In this document: one piece after another, positions 1 to 8,384 of the stretch
How positions within the stretch are numbered: position 1 is the stretch's first letter
Layout of the letters: each line of letters begins with the position of its first letter
Assembly (NCBI RefSeq): GCF_000230735.2
Contig: NC_019962.1
Coordinates: 2,914,001-2,978,000, forward strand
From: Natrinema pellirubrum DSM 15624
Lineage (GTDB): Archaea; Halobacteriota; Halobacteria; Halobacteriales; Natrialbaceae
Direction: 5' to 3'
DNA: 64,000 nucleotides
Notes under the pieces: generated by a model
The model's input: only the letters and a program-made list of their open reading frames with translations
What the model was told of the DNA's origin: nothing
Databases searched by the model: none
Program-made: the position numbers and the translations under genes

Positions 1-828
1 GGGCTGGCCGACCGCGGCTACGAGATTGCCGATATCGACGACATCGTCCTCACGCACTTCCACGCCGACCACGCCGGACTGGCCGGCGAGATTCAGGCCG
101 AAAGCGGGGCCACCGTCTACGTCCACGAGGCCGACGCCCCGCTCGTCGCCGGGGCGGAAGACGCCGTCGCGGCCGTCGAGGATCGCCGTCGCGAACTGCT
201 CGCGGAGTGGGGCGTCCCCGAGGACGCCCGGCGGGAACTGCGTACCTTCTTCGAGTCGGCCGAGATCGAGGGGCCGCCGGCCGAGCCGACGCCCATCGAG
301 GACGGCGAGGTCCTCGCGGTCGGCGGCCACCGTCTCGAGACGGTCCACGCGCCGGGCCACGCGGCGGGCCTGTGCTGTTTCGAGATCGACGACGGGGACG
401 AGGCGTTCGTCGGCGACGCCTTGCTACCAGTGTACACCCCGAACGTCGGCGGCGCGGACGTCCGGGTCGAGCGCCCCCTCGCAAAGTACGTCGACACGCT
501 GGAACGACTCGCCGACCGCGACTACGACCGGGCCTGGCCCGGCCACCGCGACCCCATCGACGACCCGACTGCCCGCGCCGAGACGATCCTCGAGCATCAC
601 CGCGAGCGGGCGGCAACGATCGTCGAGTTGCTGGCCGACCATGGGCCGGCCGATGCCTGGACGATCAGTGCCCACCTGTTCGGCGACCTCGAGGGAATCC
701 ACATCGTCCACGGTCCCGGCGAGGCCTACGCCCACCTCGATCACCTCCGCCACGAGGGCTTTGTCACGGCCGATGGCGGCACGTATCGCCTCGAGCGGGA
801 ACCGAACGCTACGGAACGGATCGTTTGA
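1..828 (+). CDS. MBL-fold metallo-hydrolase, 5' truncated by window edge
   Basis: This frame is open from base 1 to the TGA at 826-828, so the gene starts before the window. The zinc motif HFHADH is encoded at 55-72. It is followed by VHAPGHAAGL, VGDALL and WPGHRDP, which supply the remaining metal ligands of the metallo-beta-lactamase fold. The last ~80 residues form a helical/winged-helix tail, as in lactamase-like proteins of the glyoxalase II / LACTB2 type. It is probably a cytosolic Zn-dependent hydrolase of a thioester, lactone or ester; the substrate cannot be told from sequence. The next gene starts 212 bp downstream with its own promoter, so the two are separate transcription units. 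Confidence 0.9.
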   Translation, partial: GLADRGYEIADIDDIVLTHFHADHAGLAGEIQAESGATVYVHEADAPLVAGAEDAVAAVEDRRRELLAEWGVPEDARRELRTFFESAEIEGPPAEPTPIEDGEVLAVGGHRLETVHAPGHAAGLCCFEIDDGDEAFVGDALLPVYTPNVGGADVRVERPLAKYVDTLERLADRDYDRAWPGHRDPIDDPTARAETILEHHRERAATIVELLADHGPADAWTISAHLFGDLEGIHIVHGPGEAYAHLDHLRHEGFVTADGGTYRLEREPNATERIV

Positions 829-979
829 GCCGCTGACTGACGGCGTCCGAAGTCACAAACACCACACGTATTCACTGTTCTCAAGAGCCGCTCGAGAGCG
901 TCTGAGCCGAAGTATTGTCGGTGCCGTAGTAAGAAACTCCATATTAGTGTATTGTTCACAAGATCCTTGCTAACTTCCC

Positions 980-998
980 TCACCTTTATTACGGGTGA
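980..998 (+). promoter_or_regulatory. livK promoter with flanking inverted repeat
   Basis: A TATA-like element (TTTATTA, about 985-991) lies between the arms TCACC (980-984) and GGTGA (994-998). A further GGTGA half-site follows at about 1012. The TATA position predicts a start site near 1012 and a leader of about 30 nt before the livK ATG at 1041. The repeat around the TATA box could be a repressor operator; that part is inference. Confidence 0.4.
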
Positions 999-1040
999 CT
1001 CGAAACTGGTGGGTGAGAATCGGTAACTCAGTGACACACA

Positions 1041-2381
1041 ATGGTTAACGAAGATAACGATACGATCGATTCAGGTGGGATTGGTAACGGTAGTGTCGGA
1101 CGGCGGACGTTTTTGGGGGCTGCAGGTGCCGGTGCGGTGACGACGGCGCTGGCCGGCTGTCTCGGCGGCGTCGACGGTGGCGGTAGCGATGATGGCGTCT
1201 TCAAAATTGGGCATCTGGCACCGACCGCGAACCCGAACGGCATCGGTTCGGAGCGAAGCGCCGAACTCGCCGTCGGCGAGATCGAGGACGACGGTGTCCT
1301 CGATCAGGAGGTCGAACTCATCGCCGAGGACACGCAGGGCGATACGAGTGAAGCGACATCCGAGGTCGAGCGGATGATCGAGCAGGAGAACATCGACCTG
1401 CTCGTCGGGACCTTCGCCAGCGAAGTGACCCAGTCGATCGCCGACTACGTCGGCGAGCGCAACGTACCGTTCCTCATCTCCGGATCGGCCGATCCGGACA
1501 CGATCACGGAAAACCACGGCGAGGACTACGACACGTTCAAGAACATCTTCCGCGTCGGACCGCTGAACTCCGAACTGCAGGTCGAAGGGTTCGGCGACTA
1601 CGCCGAGTACCTCAACGAACGACACGGCTGGACCGACTTCGCGGTCCTCCCCGAGGACGCGGCGTGGACGACGTCGTTCCAGGACGGCATCGCCGATGAA
1701 TTCGAGGATCGCGGCTTCAACGTCGTCTACGAGAACACCTCGAGTACGGAGACCGAGGACTACACGCCCTTCTTCAACGATATCGAGGAGGCCGGTGCCG
1801 ACGCGCTGTTCCGCTTCTTCGCTCACTCCGGACAGGGCCCGGACGTCGGGGCGTGGAGTCAGGGCGAGTACGAGTTCGCCCTCGAGGGAACGCACGTCGC
1901 TTCGATGTCGCCCGAATTCTATGGATTGACCGAAGGGGCTTCCCTGTACGAGTCGACAAACCAGTCCGGGGCCGGCGGTATCACCGACCTGTCCGACAAA
2001 ACGGGGCCGTTCGTCGAGGCCTACGAGGAGGAGTACGCCGACGACGATGCGCCGAGCAAACCCATGTACATGGGGTTCAACACCTACGACGCGATCCACC
2101 TCTACAAGGAGGCCGCCGAAGAGGCGGGGACGGTCAACTACGGCGAAGACCTCGATACGATCGTCGACACGCTTCAGGGAATGTCCTACACCGGTACCGC
2201 CGGAAAGATCGAGTTCTTCGGCGAGGACGAGGCGTACCCGAACGACCTCAAGCCGACTCGGGACGACAGCGGGAAGATCGAGAACTTCCCGATCACGCAG
2301 TGGCAGGGAGACGGAACTGTCGAATGTGTCTACCCCAGCGCCGATCAAACCGCCGACCACGTCGCGCCCGAGTGGATGTAA
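1041..2381 (+). CDS. livK: Branched-chain amino acid type ABC transporter substrate-binding lipoprotein
   Basis: The 446-residue protein has a Tat signal (R21-R22, hydrophobic stretch) ending in a lipobox (LAGC, Cys40), so it is probably exported folded and lipid-anchored outside the membrane. The rest matches the type I periplasmic-binding fold of LivJ/LivK and UrtA proteins (Peripla_BP_6): it opens with KIGHLAPTANPNG and contains GTFASEVTQSIADY and FLISGSADPD. It is the first gene of a K-H-M-G-F operon; livH starts 6 bp after its stop. The ligand may be leucine-type amino acids, but urea or amide importers have the same gene order and cannot be excluded. The ATG fits the promoter at about 985. 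Confidence 0.9.
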   Translation: MVNEDNDTIDSGGIGNGSVGRRTFLGAAGAGAVTTALAGCLGGVDGGGSDDGVFKIGHLAPTANPNGIGSERSAELAVGEIEDDGVLDQEVELIAEDTQGDTSEATSEVERMIEQENIDLLVGTFASEVTQSIADYVGERNVPFLISGSADPDTITENHGEDYDTFKNIFRVGPLNSELQVEGFGDYAEYLNERHGWTDFAVLPEDAAWTTSFQDGIADEFEDRGFNVVYENTSSTETEDYTPFFNDIEEAGADALFRFFAHSGQGPDVGAWSQGEYEFALEGTHVASMSPEFYGLTEGASLYESTNQSGAGGITDLSDKTGPFVEAYEEEYADDDAPSKPMYMGFNTYDAIHLYKEAAEEAGTVNYGEDLDTIVDTLQGMSYTGTAGKIEFFGEDEAYPNDLKPTRDDSGKIENFPITQWQGDGTVECVYPSADQTADHVAPEWM

Positions 2382-2387
2382 GAAGAC

Positions 2388-3287
2388 ATGCTCGATTCTA
2401 TCATTACCGTCCTCCTTCTCGGAGCGACGATGAGCGCCATCTACGCGCTGATCGCCCTCGGGTTCACGATGGTGTTCGGCGTCGGCGGGGTGTTGAACCT
2501 CGCCCACGGCGGCCTGATCATGGTCGGCGCGTACGCGTACCTGGTCACTACCCGATCGGGCGCGCTCGACTGGCTTCCCGGGGCGGGCCCGGAAGTTGCG
2601 AGTCTGCTCGTCGCGGCACTCGTCGCTGCACTCGTCTCGTACGTGTTGTACGCCGGACTCGTCCGCTATATCGAGGAGAACGTCGTTATCACGTTCCTTG
2701 CGACGGTCGTCGTCGCACTCTTGCTCACGGAGATCGCGCTCTACCAGTTCGGTAGCCAGCCGAACACGCTCCGTGCGATCTGGGGCGGTGCGACGAACCT
2801 CGAGAGCGTCGGAACCCGCGTGCTGCACATGCACGTCCTCGGGTTCGTCGTCTCCTGGGTAATCATCGGCGGGCTCTGGTACTACGTGAAACGGACCGAT
2901 GAGGGACGGTCGATCCTCGCGGCGTCGATGAGCGAACGCGGCGCGGAGCTGACCGGCGTCAGCCTCCGGAAAGTCAAGTCCCGAACGTGGCTGATCGCCG
3001 GCGCGTTCGCCGGTGTCGCCGGGGTCTTCCTCGGCGCGACGACGCAGCCGGCGTCGCCGAACATGTGGCTTAACCCGCTAGCGCTCGCGTTCATCATCGT
3101 CGTCATCGGCGGTATCGGCAGCATCAAGGGATCGGTCGTCGCGGCGTACCTCATCGGGTACCTCGAAGCGTTTACGATCGAAGTGATCGGCGCGAGCTAC
3201 CAGGGGATCTTCTCGCTGGTGGTTCTGGTCGCCGTCCTACTGGTCTTACCTGAAGGCCTCTACGGGAGGGAGTTCGTCCATGAGTAG
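2388..3287 (+). CDS. livH: Branched-chain amino acid type ABC transporter permease LivH
   Basis: This is a 299-residue polytopic membrane protein of the LivH/UrtB permease family. Typical features are the N-terminal GFTMVFGVGGVLNLAHG motif (residues ~26-42) and the C-terminal VIGGIGSIKGSVVAAYLIGY coupling region. Length is normal for the family. It forms the transmembrane channel with LivM. The start lies 6 bp after livK, and the end overlaps livM by 8 bp (livM ATG at 3280), indicating translational coupling. Confidence 0.93.
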   Translation: MLDSIITVLLLGATMSAIYALIALGFTMVFGVGGVLNLAHGGLIMVGAYAYLVTTRSGALDWLPGAGPEVASLLVAALVAALVSYVLYAGLVRYIEENVVITFLATVVVALLLTEIALYQFGSQPNTLRAIWGGATNLESVGTRVLHMHVLGFVVSWVIIGGLWYYVKRTDEGRSILAASMSERGAELTGVSLRKVKSRTWLIAGAFAGVAGVFLGATTQPASPNMWLNPLALAFIIVVIGGIGSIKGSVVAAYLIGYLEAFTIEVIGASYQGIFSLVVLVAVLLVLPEGLYGREFVHE

Positions 3288-4371
3288 CGAAACCGATAGT
3301 TCAACTACGATCACTGGAGAGTCGTCGGGGAGAGTCGTCGATCGCCTGCGCCCCGTCACGGGACCGGTCGACAGCGCGCTTTCACCGCTTTCGAGCACGT
3401 ATAACCGCTTCCTCGGACCACACTTCGGCAAGATGAACGGGCTCCAGCTCGCGCTCGTGGTCGTCTCGCTGGTCTCGCTGGTGACCGCGCCGTTCTGGTC
3501 GAACTTCATCATTGTCCAGACGTTTACTCTCGCCTCGATCTGGGCGATCTTCGCGATGAGCTGGGACATTCAGAGCGGCTACACCGGCTACATCAGCTTC
3601 GGCCATTCGGCGCTCTCCGGCGCGGCGGCGTACACGACCGCAATGTTGCTCTACAACGTCGGTGACCTGCCGTTCATGGCCACGGCACCGGTTTCGGTAC
3701 TCGTGACCTTAGTCGTCGGCCTCGCGATCGCGCTGCCGTCGCTGCGGCTGAGCGGGCCGTACTTCTCGCTGATCACGTTCGTTGCGGTCCTGATCTTCTA
3801 TCGGCTCATCCGACCGTTCAGCGATTACACCGGCGGCGAGACGGGACTCCAGTCGGTGGAGGTGTTCACCTACGATCCCATCCCGAGGTTCTATTACATG
3901 GTGATCCCGATGCTCGTCATCGCGGTCGCCCTGCTGTTCATCGCCCGGTCGAACATCGGACTCGTGTTCACGGCGATCCGCGAGAACGAAAGCGCCGTCG
4001 AGGCGGCCGGGCTGAACGCGACGAAGTTCAAGCTCTGGTCGTTCGTCATCAGCGCGATCCCGATGGGGATCGGCGGCGTATTGCTCGCCCACTACTCCGG
4101 CGGCGTCGACCCGAACGCATTCGTCGTCGTCGACAACAGCATCGAGATGATCGCGATGGCGGTCGTCGGCGGCATGAGTTCGATTCTCGGACCGCTCGGC
4201 GGCGCGTTCCTGTTCCTGAGTCTGGACCGGATCATCCTGACCGAGTTGCCGACGAGGCTGCGCTGGATCCTCATCTGGGTCTTCGTGCTGTTGGTCCTCG
4301 TGTTCGCCCGTGACGGCCTGTTGCGCAAACTGTGGCACGGGCTCGATCGACTCGGGGGTGATCGCCGATGA
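3280..4371 (+). CDS. livM: Branched-chain amino acid type ABC transporter permease LivM
   Basis: The 363-residue protein has a polar N-terminal stretch of about 50 residues and then 8-10 membrane segments. GYTGYISFGHSALSGAAAY and AVVGGMSSILGPLGGAFLF are typical of the LivM/UrtC family. It pairs with LivH to form the translocation pore. The start overlaps livH by 8 bp, and the stop overlaps the livG start by 4 bp (ATGA at 4368-4371). The extended polar N-terminus is longer than in bacterial LivM. Confidence 0.92.
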   Translation: MSSETDSSTTITGESSGRVVDRLRPVTGPVDSALSPLSSTYNRFLGPHFGKMNGLQLALVVVSLVSLVTAPFWSNFIIVQTFTLASIWAIFAMSWDIQSGYTGYISFGHSALSGAAAYTTAMLLYNVGDLPFMATAPVSVLVTLVVGLAIALPSLRLSGPYFSLITFVAVLIFYRLIRPFSDYTGGETGLQSVEVFTYDPIPRFYYMVIPMLVIAVALLFIARSNIGLVFTAIRENESAVEAAGLNATKFKLWSFVISAIPMGIGGVLLAHYSGGVDPNAFVVVDNSIEMIAMAVVGGMSSILGPLGGAFLFLSLDRIILTELPTRLRWILIWVFVLLVLVFARDGLLRKLWHGLDRLGGDRR

Positions 4372-5096
4372 GCGTCCTCGAGGTCGACGGGCTGACCAAG
4401 AAGTTCGGCGGACTCGTCGCCGTCGACGACTTCTCGTTCGAGGTCGGCGAGGGCGAGATCGTCGGCCTGATCGGGCCGAACGGCTCGGGCAAGTCCACGG
4501 TGTTCAACTGCATCATGGGCATCTACGGCGTCACCGACGGCGCGATCCGGTTCAACGGAACCGACATCACCGACGATTCGACCCACGAGGTCGTCAACAA
4601 GGGGCTCTCGCGAGTCTCCCAGGAGTCGAACCCGATCGACTCGATGTCGGTCGCGGGGAACATCAAGCTGTTCACGCTCCCGAACAGCATCGTCTCGCTT
4701 CGCGGCGGTGCCAGCGAGGAGGAGATCTACGACTACGCCGCCCGCATCGACATCGAGGAGCATCTCCACGAGATGCCCGACGAGTTGCCCCATGCGGACG
4801 TCCGCCGGCTCGAGATCGCCAAGTCGCTGGCGACCGAGCCCGAGATGATGCTGCTCGACGAGCCGTTTGCGGGGATGAACCAGGCCGAGATCACCGAACT
4901 GGCCGAGCAGATCGAGCGGTTCCGCGAGCAAGGAATGTCGATGGTCGTCGTCGACCACAACATGGGCGGTCTGATGGATCTGGTCGATCGGATCGTCGTC
5001 CTCAACAACGGCGACTTCCTCGCGGAGGGCACGCCGGAGGAAATCGCCGAGAACGAGCAAGTCCAGGAGGCGTACCTCGCTGGGGAGGGACTCTAA
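4368..5096 (+). CDS. livG: ABC transporter ATP-binding protein LivG, atypical signature motif
   Basis: The protein has 242 residues. Walker A is GPNGSGKST (residues 36-44), Walker B is MMLLDEPFAGM, and the switch His is in VVVDHNMGG. The ABC signature, normally LSYGQ or LSGGQ, reads LPHADVRRLEIAKSLA here, so the signature Ser and Gly are replaced while the following RRLEIA helix is kept. It should energise LivHM together with LivF. It overlaps livM by 4 bp and livF by 1 bp (TAATG). The odd signature may be a haloarchaeal trait of this subfamily; I could not check this. Confidence 0.92.
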   Translation: MSVLEVDGLTKKFGGLVAVDDFSFEVGEGEIVGLIGPNGSGKSTVFNCIMGIYGVTDGAIRFNGTDITDDSTHEVVNKGLSRVSQESNPIDSMSVAGNIKLFTLPNSIVSLRGGASEEEIYDYAARIDIEEHLHEMPDELPHADVRRLEIAKSLATEPEMMLLDEPFAGMNQAEITELAEQIERFREQGMSMVVVDHNMGGLMDLVDRIVVLNNGDFLAEGTPEEIAENEQVQEAYLAGEGL

Positions 5097-5815
5097 TGTC
5101 CAATACGCTACTCGAGATCCAAGACCTCAACGTCTACTACGGCAAGTCACACGCGCTGAAGGGCGTCTCGCTGTCGATCCAGGAAGGCGAAATCTATGGC
5201 GTCATCGGCCCCAACGGGGCCGGGAAGACGACGATGCTGAACGCCGTCGCCGGCTTCCTCGACTACGAGGGATCGATCAGCTACGCCGGTCGCGATCTCG
5301 CGGGACAGCCGTCCCAGGAGATCGTCGAGTCCGGGCTCATCTACTGCACCGAGGACCGGGATCTGTTCCCGTACTTCTCGGTCCACGAGAACCTGCTGAT
5401 GGGCGCGCAGTTCCGCGACGACAAGGCGGCGGTACAGGACGATCTCGACATGGTCTACGACCTGTTCCCGCGGCTGGACGAACGCCGCGAACAGGAGGCC
5501 GAAACCATGAGCGGCGGCGAACAGCAGATGCTCGCCGTCGGCCGCGCGCTGATGAGCGACCCCGACATGCTGATGTTGGACGAGCCGACGCTCGGACTCG
5601 CGCCGGTCATCATCGAGGACATCGGTGAGGCCCTCGAGACGCTCCAGCAAGAGGAGGGGCTGACCATCCTGCTGGCCGAGCAGAACTCGACGTTCGCGCT
5701 GAATCACGCGGACCGGCTCTCGCTGATCGAGACCGGCGAGATCGAACTGTCGGGCCCGCACGACGAGTTTACGGACAACGACTACGTCCGCGAGGCGTAC
5801 GTCGGCGTCCACTGA
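5096..5815 (+). CDS. livF: ABC transporter ATP-binding protein LivF
   Basis: The 239-residue protein starts at the ATG that overlaps the livG stop (TAATG, ATG 5096-5098). It has a standard Walker A (GPNGAGKTT), a full signature (MSGGEQQMLAVGRALM) and Walker B (MLMLDEPTLGLAP), with the LivF hallmark LGLAP and a C-terminal AYVGVH. As the canonical partner of the atypical LivG, it probably supplies the consensus signature of the heterodimer. It is the last gene of the operon; a T-tract lies at 5833-5838 before the convergent thioesterase gene. Confidence 0.93.
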   Translation: MSNTLLEIQDLNVYYGKSHALKGVSLSIQEGEIYGVIGPNGAGKTTMLNAVAGFLDYEGSISYAGRDLAGQPSQEIVESGLIYCTEDRDLFPYFSVHENLLMGAQFRDDKAAVQDDLDMVYDLFPRLDERREQEAETMSGGEQQMLAVGRALMSDPDMLMLDEPTLGLAPVIIEDIGEALETLQQEEGLTILLAEQNSTFALNHADRLSLIETGEIELSGPHDEFTDNDYVREAYVGVH

Positions 5816-5832
5816 CCGGCGGTTCGGGCTCG

Positions 5833-5838
5833 TTTTTT
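5833..5838 (+). terminator. T-tract terminator after livF
   Basis: A run of six T follows the livF stop by 17 bp and lies before the stop of the convergent gene at 5856. Archaeal RNA polymerase commonly terminates at such T-tracts without a hairpin. Confidence 0.4.
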
Positions 5839-5855
5839 GCTCGATTCGACTGGAA

Positions 5856-6344
5856 TCAGCGGCTACTATACCCGTCGGTCTCGAGGCCGCCCTGAAACGC
5901 CGCGACGGCGTCGCGGAACGCGTCGGGGATCCGGGTCGGCTCCTCGGTCTCGGTGTCGACGGCGACCTGCGTGACGGTACCGTCGGCCAGTACGGTGCCG
6001 TCGTCTTTTCGCTTCGCCCGGTACTCGTACTCGAGGCTCGAAGTTCCGATGTCCGCGACCCGGAGTTCGTTGACGATCACGTCCTCGAACTCCGCGCCGG
6101 CTCGGTAGTTCAACTCGGTGTTGACGACGTGGATCTGCCAGCCGTCCTCGCGCATGCGGTCGTAGCCGTAGTCGATCGCGCGGAAGAACGCGGAGACGGC
6201 CTCGTCCTGAAAGGTGAAGTACTCCCCGTAGAAGACGATTCCCTGCTGGTCGGTCTCGGCGAACCGAACGCGGTTCTCGAAGACCGGCTGGAACGCGGGG
6301 CCGTCCGCGTCTCGATCCGCGTTCGCCGTGTCGTTTGCTCCCAT
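5856..6344 (-). CDS. Acyl-CoA thioesterase, 4HBT hotdog fold
   Basis: The 162-residue protein starts at the ATG complementary to 6342-6344; the longer upstream frame looks non-coding. The motif RFAETDQQGIVFYGEYFTF matches the active-site helix of 4-hydroxybenzoyl-CoA thioesterase / YbgC proteins, where the Asp is catalytic. The rest is a single hotdog domain ending near residue 150. It probably hydrolyses short or aromatic acyl-CoA in the cytosol. It is convergent with livF and apparently monocistronic. Specificity is not predictable. Confidence 0.88.
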   Translation of the reverse strand: MGANDTANADRDADGPAFQPVFENRVRFAETDQQGIVFYGEYFTFQDEAVSAFFRAIDYGYDRMREDGWQIHVVNTELNYRAGAEFEDVIVNELRVADIGTSSLEYEYRAKRKDDGTVLADGTVTQVAVDTETEEPTRIPDAFRDAVAAFQGGLETDGYSSR

Positions 6345-6470
6345 ACCGACAACGCCGCCGCGACGGCCAAAACCGTACCGGCCACGGCAAGGGGCCACAG
6401 TCGAGGGTCGCTCGCGCCCCGCTGTGAATGCGTGCCGATACGCTATCCGTCGCGACGGCGTGACCGGCAC

Positions 6471-6608
6471 ATGGTCAAGCTCTCGACGCTCGTCGTCCTC
6501 GCCGGCGTAGTGATGCTCGTCGTCCCGATCCCGCCGATCGCCAGCACCCTCGGCGGGGTGGCCGTCATCGTCATCGGGCTCGTGCTTCGGTTGCTGACGG
6601 ACAAGTGA
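6471..6608 (+). CDS. Small haloarchaeal membrane protein (45 aa)
   Basis: This short frame begins MVKLSTLVVLAGVVMLVVPI and continues with an IPPIAS turn and a second hydrophobic stretch ending LVLRLLTDK. It thus forms a two-segment hydrophobic hairpin. I recognise it from memory as a type of tiny membrane protein common in haloarchaea. Codons are strongly GC3-biased like those of its neighbours. It is divergent from the thioesterase gene and lies 94 bp before the oxidoreductase gene. Function unknown. Confidence 0.7.
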   Translation: MVKLSTLVVLAGVVMLVVPIPPIASTLGGVAVIVIGLVLRLLTDK

Positions 6609-6673
6609 CGAGGTGTGTGACGGACGCGCTCGCCCGCCGGCGAACTCCAACGCCTGCACTGTTGGGTCGACTC

Positions 6674-6680
6674 TTTTATT
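6674..6680 (+). promoter_or_regulatory. TATA box for the oxidoreductase at 6703
   Basis: TTTTATT is centred 26 nt upstream of the ATG at 6703. This is the spacing expected for a leaderless transcript and supports that start over the longer frame beginning at 6613. Confidence 0.5.
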
Positions 6681-6702
6681 CGTCGGCGATCGATCAACGG
6701 CT

Positions 6703-8001
6703 ATGCACTCGACGCCGCAGGTAGTCGTCGCCGGCGGTGGGCTGGCCGGGCTCGTCGCTGCCCGGCACCTCGCCGCCGCCGGTACAGACGTGACGTTGTT
6801 CGAACGCCGCGAGACGACCGGGGGTCGGGTTCGCACCCTCGAGCGTGACGGCTTCCGGTTCGACCGGGGCTTTCAGGTCTGCTTTACCGCCTATCCCGCC
6901 GTTCGGCGCGAACTCGACCTCACGGCGCTGCACCTCCGTCGGTTCGCGCCGGGAGCGACGATCGCCGGCCCCGACGGACTGTCGACGCTCGCGGACCCGC
7001 TCAGGGAACCGGGGACGATTCCGGCGACGCTGTCGAACCCGTACGTTTCGGCGGGCGACGCACTCCGGGTGGCCCGGCTCTGGCTCCGGCTCCGGCGAAC
7101 CGATCCCGGCGACATCTTCGCCGGGGACGACGAACGGATCGATGACTTCCTCCGTAACCGGAGGTTCTCCGAGCGGTTCATCGAGGGCTTCGTCGCGCCG
7201 TTCTACGGCGGGATCACGCTCGATCGGTCGCTGGCGACCTCGCGGCGCGTCTTCGAGTACACCTTCCGGACCCTCGCGGCGGGCGAGACGGTGGTCCCGG
7301 CCGCCGGCATGGAGGCGATCCCGTCGCAACTCGCCGACCGCGTCCGCGAGGTCGGCGGAACGATCCGAACGGGCACTACGGTCGAGTCGGTCGCGGCCGA
7401 CGGCGGGGACGCTAGCGATTCCGCGGGCTCGGTTACGGTCGAAACCGATGCGGAACCCCTCGAGGCGGACGCGGTCGTCGTCGCGACCGATCCGCCGACG
7501 GCGCGGGACCTAACGGGGATCGAGTCGATCCCGACCGAGGCGCGAAGCTGTGTCACCCAATACTACGCGCTCCCGGCGGGAACCGATCTGGGGACCGGCC
7601 GTCGGCTCCTGCTGAACGCGACCGGGCGAGGGCCGAACCACGTGGTTCCCCACAGCGCGGTCGCCCCCGAGTACGCGCCCGACGACGCGACGCTGATCAG
7701 CGCGACCTATCTCGGGGAGCAGCCGGCGAGCGACGACGACCTGGCCGAGCGGACCCGCCGCTCACTCGAGTCATGGTCTCCGAACCGGGAATTCGACGAC
7801 CTCGAGACGCTGCATACCGAGCGGATCCCGTTCGCGCAGTTCGACCAGCCGCCGGGAATCCACGACCTGCTCCCCGACGTTCGCAACCCCGCGGGCTCGG
7901 TCTATCTGGCCGGCGACTACACACAGTGGTCCTCGATACAGGGCGCGATGGAGAGCGGGCGACGGGCGGCCGAAGCGGTCATCGACGATCTGTCGGGCTG
8001 A
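6703..8001 (+). CDS. FAD-dependent amine oxidase / phytoene-desaturase-like oxidoreductase
   Basis: The 432-residue protein has an N-terminal dinucleotide-binding motif (VVAGGGLAGLVAARHLA, residues ~7-23) followed by LFERRETTGGRVRTLERDG, the GG-doublet of the amine oxidase / carotenoid desaturase superfamily. The C-terminus has the FAD-binding segment VYLAGDYTQWSSIQGAMESG, also typical. It probably oxidises an isoprenoid, amine or related substrate; this shorter group is often annotated only as NAD(P)/FAD-dependent oxidoreductase. The start was chosen because of the TATA box 26 nt upstream. No pathway partner is adjacent, so the substrate is open. Confidence 0.87.
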   Translation: MHSTPQVVVAGGGLAGLVAARHLAAAGTDVTLFERRETTGGRVRTLERDGFRFDRGFQVCFTAYPAVRRELDLTALHLRRFAPGATIAGPDGLSTLADPLREPGTIPATLSNPYVSAGDALRVARLWLRLRRTDPGDIFAGDDERIDDFLRNRRFSERFIEGFVAPFYGGITLDRSLATSRRVFEYTFRTLAAGETVVPAAGMEAIPSQLADRVREVGGTIRTGTTVESVAADGGDASDSAGSVTVETDAEPLEADAVVVATDPPTARDLTGIESIPTEARSCVTQYYALPAGTDLGTGRRLLLNATGRGPNHVVPHSAVAPEYAPDDATLISATYLGEQPASDDDLAERTRRSLESWSPNREFDDLETLHTERIPFAQFDQPPGIHDLLPDVRNPAGSVYLAGDYTQWSSIQGAMESGRRAAEAVIDDLSG

Positions 8002-8171
8002 TCCGTCGGTCGACTCGAGCGACCGGACAGGGTTCGACCCGAGCGCCGGCGACGCTACCGCAGTCGAGCGACCGCAGACATCCGGCCAGACATCCGGTGT
8101 GTGTCGTACTGGACAGTCACTCGACGGCCAAACGACTACGGCGCTTGGCGTCGTTCCGTCGACAGGCATCC

Positions 8172-8384
8172 ATGGCCATCGACGAACTCCTCGAGGGGGC
8201 GGACCTCACCGGGCGACAGGCGGCGATCATCTTCTTTAGCTTTCTCCTCTTGATCGTGCTGGCCGCCGTGCTGTTGATCACGTTCAGCGACTTCTTCCGG
8301 AACCTCGTGGTCTCCGTTCAGGTGGCCGTCGTCGTCCCCGCTGCCCGACCGACTCGAGCGGCTGTCTCGGAACGAGTGGAGTGA
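8172..8384 (+). CDS. Small single-span membrane protein (70 aa)
   Basis: The ATG at 8172 opens a 70-codon frame beginning MAIDELLEGADLTGRQAAII. It has one strong hydrophobic helix (residues ~18-40), then SDFFRNLVVSVQVAVVVPAA and a short basic tail. It ends one base before the convergent metallophosphoesterase stop. Its hydrophobic segment and GC3 bias suggest it is real. I do not recognise the family. Confidence 0.5.
   Translation: MAIDELLEGADLTGRQAAIIFFSFLLLIVLAAVLLITFSDFFRNLVVSVQVAVVVPAARPTRAAVSERVE

Noticed and set aside
1071-2834. A 587-codon open frame on the minus strand
   Set aside because: It is antisense to livK/livH with well supported domains and has no recognisable fold or signal.
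4310-5095. Upstream extension of livF
   Set aside because: The extension is a shadow of livG in another frame; the real start is the TAATG overlap at 5096.
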